A DNA stretch of 64,000 bases. It comes from Dipteronia dyeriana (taxonomy: Eukaryota; Streptophyta; Magnoliopsida; Sapindales; Sapindaceae). The position numbers were made by a program, and so were the translations under genes. The stretch covers positions 21,020,001 through 21,084,000 of the forward strand of contig CM065303.1 in the NCBI GenBank assembly GCA_032871835.1. The letters are read 5' to 3'. Of this stretch, positions 32,548-41,959 are shown in pieces; position 1 is the first letter of the stretch, and each line of letters starts with the position of its first letter. The notes beneath the pieces are model-generated. The model saw only the letters and a program-made list of their open reading frames with translations. It was not told the DNA's origin and did no database searches.

Positions 32548-33062
32548 CGATCGAGCTTTTTTTTTACTGATCGAGTACATGGTCGAGCTGTTTCTGTACA
32601 TGATCGAGTCATTTTTGTACATGATCGAGTCTTTTTTAACGGGATCGAGTCTTTTTTAACGGGATCGAGCTTTTTTTGTTCAGGACCTAGCTCTATTTGT
32701 ACATTATCGATCTTTTTTTAATATGGCTCGAGCTTTTTTCAAATATGGTTCGACCTTTTTAGTTTAGGGATTTAGCTTTTTTGTGAGGAATCGAGCTTTT
32801 TTGTGAGGGATCGAACTTTTATTGTGCGGGATCGAGCTTTTTTTGTAAGGGATCGAGCTTTTTATGTCAAGGATCGAGCTTTTTTTTTAGGGGTCGAGTT
32901 TTTTTTCTGAGGGATCGAGCTTTTTTTTAGGGATCGAGTTTTTTTTGTGACGTATCCAACATCTATTTTTTGGATCGAGCTTTTTTATAATTTGATCGAA
33001 CTTTTTTTCAAATGTTTCGAGCTTTTTTTAAATGCTTTCCAGCTTTTATGCCTAAGATTTTA
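32548..33062. repeat. Array of GATCGAGCTTTTTT-type repeats, right
   Basis: About twenty degenerate copies in the same plus-strand orientation as the left array. It lies just upstream of the mudrA start (32478, minus), so each convergent gene has an array at its 5' side, but in opposite orientation relative to transcription. Confidence 0.9.
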
Positions 33063-33485
33063 AACTTGTTTGCACCACTTCAACTCAACTCGGGCAAATA
33101 TATATACAAAAAAATATGCACACATGTTCATTCATTATTTTTTAAAAGTTTACAACTCCCAGACATAAACAAAAAAAATTGAGACAACATGTTCATAAAT
33201 ATTCATACAGTGTTATAACACACAAATAGAAGAAAAAATGGAAATGAAGATCAGAAATATTAATTTACCTTGTGCAATATCTGGAATGAAGCTCGTTTTC
33301 TGAAGAGATACCCGGAGTAGTTGATTAATTTTCAGACAACTTTTTTGGACGATAGCTTTTAAAGAATAAAGAATCGGTTATTTAAGGGCAATTTCGGTAG
33401 CTCACCATAATAGGTGCCTTTTAAACTTAACTTATTATAATGGTGACATCACTGTAACTCACCAAAAAAAAGGTGACATTTCTTA
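33063..33485. other. Probable right end region of the MULE
   Basis: Non-coding. Contains AACTCACC-AAAAAAAA-GGTGACAT, a short dyad, and several GGTG/CACC words near 33400-33480. No matching inverted end was found on the left side. Confidence 0.4.
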
Positions 33486-33486
33486 T

Positions 33487-34048
33487 CATTTCCACTATTG
33501 GAATATTGGCACTGCAAAATAGTTATGGATTGCTTTGGACAACAAGTACTGCATTCAAAAGGCAAGTAATCAAAAATTTGTCATTGATAATTTTATGGAT
33601 TGTAAAATGTCTGATAATAAGTCAATTATGACACAAGTCCATGAATTATAAAATTTAATAAGTGATCTTAAAGTTGCCGGAGTTGATATTGATGAGTCAT
33701 TTTTTGTGGCGGTTATAATTTACGAACTCCCATCATCTTGGAATGGTTACAAGAAAAAAACTCAAACATGATGAAAAGAAGCATACTTTGGAACCAATTC
33801 AACGTCATCTTCGTATTGAGGAGGATTATAGGATCCGTGAATCGAAGTATGAGCAAACTGATATTATATCTAAGGCCAGTGTTGTTGAAGATGAAAAATC
33901 TAATAATTATCAATTTAAGAATCATCACCAAAACAAGAAGAAGAATCAAAAGAAGATTAAAGGAAACTGCTACTATTGTCAAAAACCCGGTCATATGGCG
34001 CGAGATTTTCACAAAAGAAAGAAAAATATTCAAAATCAAGGGAACTAA
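33487..34048 (+). pseudogene. Copia 1 gag, C-terminal part
   Basis: The gag helical region is readable in shifting frames (VIDNFMDCKMSDNKSI, YELPSSWNGYKKK), then a basic linker and a zinc knuckle CYYCQKPGHMARDF at about 33969-34010. The last Cys of C-x2-C-x4-H-x4-C is Phe, so zinc binding is lost. The N-terminus is missing. Confidence 0.8.
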
Positions 34049-34079
34049 GTAAACATGACTGATGACAAATATGTTGCTA

Positions 34080-35175
34080 CTGTGTGTGAAGCCAATTCTA
34101 TTGATATTGAAAGCGGATGGTTGCTAGACACAGAAGCAACTGTATACATTTGCAAGGATCGTAATCTATTCAAGACGTACGAAAAGATTGATGACAGAAA
34201 TGAAGTAAAAGCGGCAAATAACTTTCCGTAGTAAAGTTGTTGGCAAAGACACAGTGGAATTTTCTTTTACTTTTGGAAAAAATCTTACATTAGTTAATGT
34301 TTTACATGTACCTGATATATGTAAAAATCTTGTATCTGGAGATCTTCTTTACAAAAGAGGTTTCAAATTAGTATATGAGTCTAGTGAATTTGTATTATCC
34401 AAAAACGGTACGTTTATTGGACAAGGATATTCTTGCAGTGGTATGATTGAACTAAATATTATAATTAACATTTCTTCTTCTTATATGGTTGACTCATCTA
34501 TTTTATGGCATGGTTGATTTGGACATGTTAATTCGGCACTATTAAGGCTATGCGTAATTTAGGTTTGATTTTAAAATGCAAATTTGATCATTCTAATAAT
34601 TTTCACATATGTGTTCAATATAAGATTACTCAAAAATCACATAAATCTATTGAAAGATAATCTGAACTGCTTAATTTAATTCATAGTGATGTGTGTGATT
34701 ATAAAAGTCATGTTATTCGTGGTGAAAATAAATATGTTGAGATTTTTATTGACGATTACTCTAGATATGCATGTATTTATTTAATAAAATGTAAGGAAGA
34801 GGTTTTCGAAAATTTTGTATCTTTCAAAGCGGAAGTTGAAACACAATTGAGCCGTAAGATCAAAGTTCTACGATCTGATCGAGGCGGTGAATGTTATCCA
34901 AATGAATTCATAAAATTTTGTGAAGTTCATGGTATTGTCCATTAGTTCACGGCGCCATATATGCATGAACAAAATAGAACTGCTGAGAGGAAGAACATAA
35001 CTTAGACTGAAATGGTTAATGCATGTTATATTCTTAATAGAGTTCCTTTAAAAAGGGTAGGCATATCACCATATGAATTATGGTTCAATCGAAAATCGAA
35101 TCTTAAACATTTAAGAGTTTGGGGATGTCTTGTTTATGTAAGAATACCTGACCGTAAAAGAAAAATTGGGTTGTA
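34080..35175 (+). pseudogene. Copia 1 protease and integrase, degenerate
   Basis: The protease site reads WLLDTEATVYIC, with D-T-G-A changed to D-T-E-A. NVLHVPDICKNLVS follows near 34295. Integrase: LIHSDVCDY (first Asp, about 34680), FIDDYSRYACIYL, LRSDRGGEC (second Asp, about 34870) and RTAERKNIT (Glu, about 34985), so the DDE triad is traceable. Stops occur near 34231, 34516, 34660, 34945 and 35005. YELWFNRKSNLKHLRVWGC marks the end of the core. Confidence 0.82.
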
Positions 35176-37044
35176 AAGCTTATAGATGTGCATTTATCTG
35201 TTATTCTAAAAATAGTATCACATATAGATTTCTTAATCTAGATACTTCTAATATCATTGAATCAATTGATCATAATCAATTGCTAGGAGATTCTAATATT
35301 CCATCAAATTCATTACCCCTCAATATTGATATGAATGATACTTTTGAATATTCTAGTCTAAATTTACATGAAGCAATTGAATACAGGAGAGGTAAAAGGG
35401 TTAGAACAGAATGCACATTTGGTCCTTATTTCCTTATCTATCTTGTAGAAGGAAATAGGAAAGATATCATGGATACCATTAAATATGTTATGCATGTAGA
35501 AGATGATCTTGTCACGTATACAGATGCTACATAATCACTTGATGCTTGTTTTTGGAAAGAAGCCATCAAAGATGAAATGGACTTAATTCTTACAAATCAA
35601 ACATGGGTTTTAACCGATTTACTACCAGGTGCTAAACCTAATGGTTCTCAATGAATTTATAAGAAGTAATTGAATGTTGATGGTTCCATTAACAAGTTTA
35701 AAGTTAGACTGGTAGCAAAAGATTTCAAACAAAGACATGACATTGATTATTTTGATACATATGCACATGTTGCTTGCATTGCATCTATTAGAGTATTTAT
35801 TTCTCTTGCATCAATTCATAATTTAATTATTCATCAAATGGATGTTAAAACTCCATTTTTACATGGTGATTTAGAAGAGAAAATTTATATGAAGCAGCCA
35901 GAAGGGTTTGCGATTCCAGACCAAGAAAATAAAGTTTGTAAGTTGATTGAATCTCTTTATTATCTGAATCAAAAGCCTAAACAGTGGCACAAAAAATTTG
36001 ATAAAATACTAATATCGTATGGTTCTATTGTTAATTATGCTGATAAATGTATTTATTGTAAACATGATAATATAGGATGCACTGTCATTTGTTTGTATGT
36101 GGATGACATGCTTATATTTTGACTATTGTGTTGAAGAAACTAAGAATTTTTTATCCTCTAATTTTTATATGAGAGATCTAGGTGAGACCGATGTAATTTT
36201 GGGAATTAAAATCTTAAGAAGGAACAATGAGTTGTTATTTACACAATCTCATTATGTTGAAAAGATCTTAAAAAGCTATGGACATTTTTTTCATAAGCCG
36301 GCCCCGACATCAATAGATCCAAGTATCAAATTAATGAAGAATACTGGCCGCACTATTTCACAATTGGAATATTCCAGTATTATTGGGAATCTTATTTATG
36401 TTATGCATTGCACAAGACATGATATAGCATATACAGTAGGTATGCTATATCGATTCATAAGTAATCCAAGTAATGAGCATTGGAAAGCAATCTCTAGAGT
36501 TCTCATATACTTGAAAAGAACAATAGATTACGGTTTACATTATCAAGGGTCCCCTCCTATTTTGGAAGGATTTAGTGATGCAACCTGGATTAATGTAGAG
36601 ATAAAATCAAAGTCTGCTACTGGGTGGATCTTCACTTTGGGAGGTGTTGTAGTGTCATAATGATCAAATAAGCAATCAATGGCTTCTGATTCGTCTATGT
36701 TATCTAAACTTATAGCATTGGCAGATGTAGCTAAAGAAGCATAATGGTTTAAAAATCTTTTAGTAGATATTCCTCTTTGGAAAAAGCCATCTCCCACAGT
36801 CATGATAAATTGTGACAATAACTACAGGATTGAGAATAAGACCTACAATGGCAAATCTATACATGTGAGACTAAGACATCAATCTTTAAGATAATTACTC
36901 AAATTTGGAGTAATTACGGTTGACTATGTTGAGTCATATAAAAACTTGGCTAATCCTTTAATAGAAGGAGTCAGTAACGAGATGATCTATAAGACATCAA
37001 AAAGAATAGGGCTAAGGTCTGTGAATGACGTCCATCGCTTTTGA
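35176..37044 (+). pseudogene. Copia 1 reverse transcriptase and RNase H, degenerate
   Basis: RT motifs: KFKVRLVAKDFKQ, HQMDVKTPFLHGDLEEKIY, MKQPEGF and the catalytic CLYVDDMLIF near 36095-36120. A frameshift at the YVDD box moves reading to 36097-36660 (LGETDVILGIKI, YSSIIGNLIYVMHC, FSDATW for RNase H). The frame stops at 36658-36660 and resumes through ADVAKEA, then ends KRIGLRSVNDVHRF near 37044. Several stops make it non-functional. Confidence 0.85.
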
Positions 37045-38150
37045 TGGAAACCCAACTTATGTCTTAAAATGGATAGACAAAGTTCAATGTGGTACAAACA
37101 AGTCTAATATGTGATCATGGTACACTAGAGAATTTTATTTACCCTATTTCTTAATCTAATGGTGTTTTCTGCATGATTGGAGGTTTGATTAATTCCTTAA
37201 TAAATTGAAATGAGTAACTCACAGAATTACTCAGTAAATTTACTTTGTGAGTAATGGAAGTATAGCCGTTCCTAGGAAAACAAGACCATTTCTGAGAGTG
37301 CTCACGAAATCAGGATTTTATGAACATAGCCAATAACGTGCAGAGCAATCAGAATACTATAGTCTTTAAAGTCAGTATGTGTGATGATTCCGATGGATCT
37401 CTAAGGGTTTTAGGTTCAAGATATATTCACCTTAGCTCCTTGATCATGCTTTGAATTATTTGTACTAAGTGTAAGTTCAAGTCCAAAAGACACTTATCAT
37501 TTATATACTTGACTTGTGGATGATGCCTAATATCTTCTCTTGAAATTAATAAATTATCATTTTTCATCTTTTAAAAGTTGGTTAGGATTCTTGGAATTTT
37601 CATTTAATTTAAAATAAAAGGTTGTGATCGATTACAAAAGACAAACTCTTAGATTACAAAAGGCACGACTCTTATTTGTAAAGACAAAACTTTTATTGTG
37701 TAAAGACACAATTTTTAATATGAAAAGACATAACTTTTCATGTGTAAAGACACAACTTTTGTGAAAGAGATACAACTGTTTATGAAAACACTATGAATAC
37801 ACAACTATAGTTTGTCTTTGGATCACAACAACAACATACAATTCTCTACCATTTCAAACTCTATTTCTCTTCTTCTATTCTCTCAGGCATCATCTAGATT
37901 ATTAATAAGAGTGTTCTAAGTGGTTGATTCTTGTCGTGCATAACTTGAAATCAACAATAAGATTCTTAGGCTTTATTGAATTCTGACGGTAAAATTCTCA
38001 AACCCATTGTGTACTTGTCGTTTTATGGGAAATGTGAGAATTATTATCAAAGAATCTAATTCTAAGCCTTGAAGTCTTATAATCATTTTTTCACATTCTT
38101 ACCGTGTTTGTTTGCATCTATTCTCTCCTTTAGACCCTAAATTTCCAACA
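37045..38150 (+). repeat. Copia 1 3' untranslated region and 3' LTR (start unsure)
   Basis: The right edge CCAACA at 38150 is clear because transporter-like sequence follows. An LTR start TGTTGG is expected; the best weak candidate is GTTGGTTAGG near 37576. With no second LTR to compare, the start is a guess. Repeated AAAGACAC/AAGACA words at 37640-37760 are seen. Confidence 0.5.
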
Positions 38151-38185
38151 TATCTGTAATCTTCCCACATCTGAATGGGCTTGGG

Positions 38186-39128
38186 ATGAAACCCCTTAAA
38201 AGACCATCGTATCAGATTAGAGACTCCAATGTTCCGGCATGTTCCTTAAAGGATTACTTGCCTCATCTCACTAGCTGGCACCATGCTTGGCGTATTTCTT
38301 CTAGCCAGCCTTGCCAACTCCTGGCTTGGTCGTAAAAAGCAGCTGCTCTGCTCGTGTCTAACAATATCAGTGACATGAATTATAACTGTCTTATCTAAGA
38401 AAGTACGGATTTATTCATTGTTGAGGTTTGTGTGCGGATTTTGCCACCCAACATTGGGAACGAGTGTCATCATATTAATATTAGAAATGGTCTAAAAACA
38501 ATGGCGAGGACAAGTTGTAACTCTGCTATTTTTCTTCTTCATGGTAGGTATGTTATGTTTACCGGTAATACCATACATGAACAAAATGGCTTCATGGAGA
38601 TATATCTATCTTTATGTTTCTGTTCCACCACTCTTGTATTGTATCTCTTTGTGATTGAGTCTCCTCGATGGTTGTTTGTGCAAGGCCGTGGTGAAGAAGC
38701 CATAAAAGTGGTAAAAAAAAATATCCTCGATAAAGGATAAAACAATGTGGATGAGATTAGAAAGTCTAAGTTAGTGCCAAAGACATGAATCTTCACATAG
38801 TACCGTTAATGTTTTTTCATTCACGAAAGTCCTATCTGGTAGGAAGTGGTCTTGTCAAAGAATACTTAATCTTATTATTGCTGCTTTTGGAATTGGTCTA
38901 GATTTTTATGGAGTGACATTAGGAATTGGAAATTTGAATTTTGATATATATCTCAGCGGATCTTTTACAAGTTGTTAGATATACCGATACTTCTTTTCAT
39001 GTATTTGTTGATCAAAAAATGTACGAGAAAGACTTCGGTATTGATTTTGTGTCTAACAAGTGGAATAATTAATATTATGATTGTTGTTGTAACAAAGAAA
39101 TTTAAGATGGTGCAAATCACACTCAGCT
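38186..39128 (+). pseudogene. OCT-like transporter pseudogene 2, truncated at both ends
   Basis: Aligns by eye with pseudogene 1 from about 16972 to 17905: GLPASS-like start, the MFS loop with LANSWLGRKK, IPYMNKMASWRYIYLY (keeping the Ser codon that is a stop in copy 1), ESPRWLFVQGRGEEAIKVV and NLNFDIYL. Many frameshifts. The 5' part is removed by copia 1 and the 3' part by copia 2, which inserted at 39129. It likely arose with pseudogene 1 by local duplication. Confidence 0.85.
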
Positions 39129-39356
39129 TGTTGCTTAGAATAATTACCCATATAATGATATTGGAATGGTGAGTTGGCAATGTATCAGTAACAAAGTCTG
39201 TAGCTTATATATAAAAGCAGATATTTAGTTGTAAGATTCATTCATTCAATTTTCAGGAAATAATAGAATAAAAAAAAGTCTCGAATCTTCTTTTCTTTCT
39301 TAGCTTTTCTCTTTTAATTTTCTATCACTTTCTTGAGAAAATCTAAAACCTAAACA
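39129..39356 (+). repeat. Copia 2 left LTR, 228 bp
   Basis: Starts TGTTGCTTAGAATAATTA and ends CCTAAACA directly before the primer site. The start matches the right LTR at 59948 (TGTTGGTTAGAATAATTA) and beyond. Confidence 0.92.
39206..39216 (+). promoter_or_regulatory. TATA box of copia 2 LTR
   Basis: TATATATAAAA about 77 bp into the LTR, followed by CA-rich sequence; the expected promoter of the element. Confidence 0.6.
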
Positions 39357-39368
39357 TGGTATCAGAGC
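39357..39368 (+). other. Primer binding site, initiator tRNA-Met
   Basis: TGGTATCAGAGC, the standard plant copia primer site, with no spacer from the LTR. Confidence 0.95.
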
Positions 39369-39392
39369 ACACAGCTAATTCTAACACCTCTA

Positions 39393-39649
39393 GAATGGAA
39401 CCGAAGGAAAATCTACGTCAACCTTCCACTGAGATTTCCTCATCAAGTTCTTGCATCCATTGATGATAAAGCTCGACGGATCGAATTTTTTACTTTGGCG
39501 TCAACAAGCGATGATGGCTATTAAAGGACATAGATTGACTAGTTTCATAAAAGATTCACCTTGTATTTATGAGAAGAACATCGATGGATCAATTAATCCA
39601 ACATTTTCTACTAGGGAGCAACAAGATCAATTAGTTGCAAGCTGGTTAT
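39393..39649 (+). pseudogene. Copia 2 gag, N-terminal part
   Basis: A start MEPKENLRQP at 39393 is followed by a frame change near 39450 into KLDGSNFLLWRQQAMMAIKG, the conserved copia gag (UBN2/DUF4219-type) opening, then QDQLVASWLF. It is cut at 39649 by the LTR-like insertion; gag resumes at 53489. Confidence 0.85.
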
Positions 39650-40204
39650 TCTTGGAACTCCATTCACCGGTCATACAACGGAAAAGGTTTTAATTTTTTT
39701 TAATAAAGATCATAATATGTAACTAGTGAACTTAGGATCATAATTATTTTCGAAACTAATACATATTAATTATTACAATAATAAATAAATATGTAAGTAC
39801 AGGAAAATGTAATCAATATAATCAAAAGAAAAAAATCATCCCAACGTTTCAGGGCTCCTTCACTTTAAGATATTCTAATGTCTGAACAAATCTTACCAAT
39901 ATTTAGAGGCACCTTAACTTTACATTATACTCCCGTATGAACCACTCGATCTTCCTCGCTATGTCTCGAAACTGATAACTGCGTGTGGACGTGTCACATA
40001 CACATAAACTTGAACGGAAGTAGATAAGAACTTAGGAAAACAACACTTATTCTTCTCTTTTCACGCACAAAAGCATGCAAAAAAAGTCTTCGACCTGATC
40101 TCTTTTTGTGTGTTCTTCTAACCCACGTTCCAACAAACTTCAAAAAGCAATTTAAAGATCTGATCCTGTGTTTGTTACACGCACATCAAATTGCATCTAT
40201 TGCA

Positions 40205-40205
40205 A

Positions 40206-40239
<34 letters not shown>

Positions 40240-40480
40240 CTTTTCACGTTTGTGTTGCTTCTCTTATCTGTTTCATGCACCTAATTTGCATCATATGCTA
40301 ACAATGTCATGTGTCTCACGTACCCAAGCAAATTGCCTTTTATGCCAACACTGATTAGTGTGATGATATATGTTGATTTTTTTTTTCTTATTTCTTAAAT
40401 ATATAAAACATATGTATCACACATACACACACATACACACACATATATATATACATATATATATATATAAATATATATAT
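40205..40480. repeat. AT and AC/AT microsatellites
   Basis: TATATATA runs at 40207-40240 and mixed ACACAC/TATATA runs at 40420-40480, with ordinary AT-rich sequence between. Confidence 0.85.
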
Positions 40481-40555
40481 TGATTAAACTAATCAATCAA
40501 TATCTTTTAAGATATCTCATATTTTTAAAGATATTAATTAATTTGTTTTGAATTC

Positions 40556-41385
40556 TATTGATATCTATTTCTTGATGGTCAAGAAAGTCAACAATGTTTA
40601 GTTCGATTTTAACCTGCCGAAAGAGAAAAAAAAAAGAGGATGCAACGTGACAAGATTATGAAACGAGTATACGTGGTAAAACTTCGATGACCGGAGAAAC
40701 TTCCATGGGTGGCTGTATGCATAACCAAACCAAATCCAATTTTGAATACCAAATTACACCTCTCGATCTCTCTAGCCTCTCTTTTCTCTTTTACAGTGGT
40801 TTTATTGCTCTTTTTTCTTCTATCCCCGCTAATGAGATTATATATGCGTAGAACTCTAATCCTTATTATACAAATAAGGGTAGGTGATAGTGTTTAATTA
40901 GAACTGGTTACTTGTTGAAGTCATCTTTGTCTTCTTTCCCATTTCGGAGATATTGGTAGAATCTTCGTAGGATTCTAGTTGCAAAGTCCATTAGGACTTA
41001 TTTCCTGATCAATCTGTAGTCTTCTAGAAGAGTAGGGTTATTACTTGATTTGGATTTGTTTCCTACTTTAGCTCATATTCTTATATTGATCGCACATCTT
41101 TCGAGGGGAATATATTTGTTTCCTCTTTACTCGTGGTTGAGTGACCAAGACAATTTGTGACTCTGTTCGTCTCTCGTTAACAACTTATTTACTTGGGTTT
41201 CACATGTTGTCCCAAGTAAAGCTGAATATGATACTAATATTCGGCCTTACTCGAGCTCTCCTGACTGGGCGATACCACCGATGGTGTTTATCCACATCCC
41301 AGCTTGGATGCTTATCTGGCGGTCTTCCTAAAAGGTTGTCTTATCTGTCAATGACGTGTACATTTGATAATATATACATATAACA
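40556..41385 (-). repeat. Tat B 3' LTR, 830 bp
   Basis: Matches 51357-52202 throughout. The first base pair set TATTGATATC corresponds to TGTTGATGTC of the other LTR (terminal G changed to A). It lacks the segment GGTCTATTTATATG that in the other LTR contains the TATA box. Ends TATAACA. Confidence 0.92.
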
Positions 41386-41402
41386 ATACCCTTTTAAAAC
41401 AT
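41386..41402 (-). other. Polypurine tract of Tat B
   Basis: The minus strand reads TTTTAAAAGGGTAT next to the 3' LTR. The same site in the related element at 62018 is more purine-rich (TAGGGGGGTAT). Confidence 0.6.
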
Positions 41403-41959
41403 TTTTGCCGAGTATAATTCATCTTTGTCGAAAGTATTTTAATCGTTGCACCACCGACTGGTTTTTTGTCATTTTCTTCATTAGTACACCATTAATGTTG
41501 GAATAATAGTTCCTAATCAATTCACAACATTAATAACGTGTCTTAATGGCAACCATGTATCTGTAACTTGTCTCTTCACATGAAATCCCTATGATTGTGA
41601 CGTTTTGAGATTCTGACGGTCTGATCTATTCTTCTCATGACACGTGTCCTTTTATCATTTGGTATCTCTATCGGCATTTATGAGATACGACCTCTTGTTT
41701 ATCTGATACGCCGCTTATGTCTTCGAGCATGCTCTTTATTCTTTTTTTAATCTTCCGCCTTTCCAAACCCTAGGGTTTCCAGCTTTTAATCATTAATCGG
41801 CTTTTTTAAATTAACCGGGGCTATTTTATCAGTATCCTTGTAAAATCAAGAAATTCCAGCTTGCTTTCTGTCTTCCTACTCATTTGCTTATAGATCCATC
41901 TTCGCTCTTTGTTGAAGCTCTTTTCTAGTTCTCCGCGTCTGTTTTTAAGGTTAGTTTCC

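Larger units (their letters stand above)
25380..33485. mobile_element. Mutator-like element with mudrA and DUF1985-Ulp1 genes (limits inferred)
   Basis: Two convergent genes lie between repeat arrays: DUF1985/Ulp1-type protease on plus (26160-29210) and mudrA-type transposase on minus (32478-29392). MULEs carrying Ulp1-like protease genes (Kaonashi/KI type) are known in plants, and the pair identifies the element. I did not find convincing terminal inverted repeats, so both limits are approximate. The right limit is set where copia gag begins (33487) after GGTGACATTTCTTATCATTTCC. Both genes contain stops, so it is decayed. Confidence 0.75.
33487..38150 (+). mobile_element. Copia 1: Tork/TNT1-like copia element, 5'-truncated
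   Basis: Plus-strand order gag-protease-integrase-RT-RNase H, all decayed, ending at a 3' terminus TTTCCAACA (38150) against OCT-like pseudogene 2. No left LTR or primer site is present; gag starts abruptly next to the MULE end. RT spelling (HQMDVKTPFLHGD, CLYVDDML) fits the Tork/TNT1 group. Confidence 0.8.

Noticed and set aside
25398..33062. The two arrays as MULE terminal inverted repeats
   Set aside because: Both arrays are in the same orientation; inverted ends would read AAAAAAGCTCGATC on one side.
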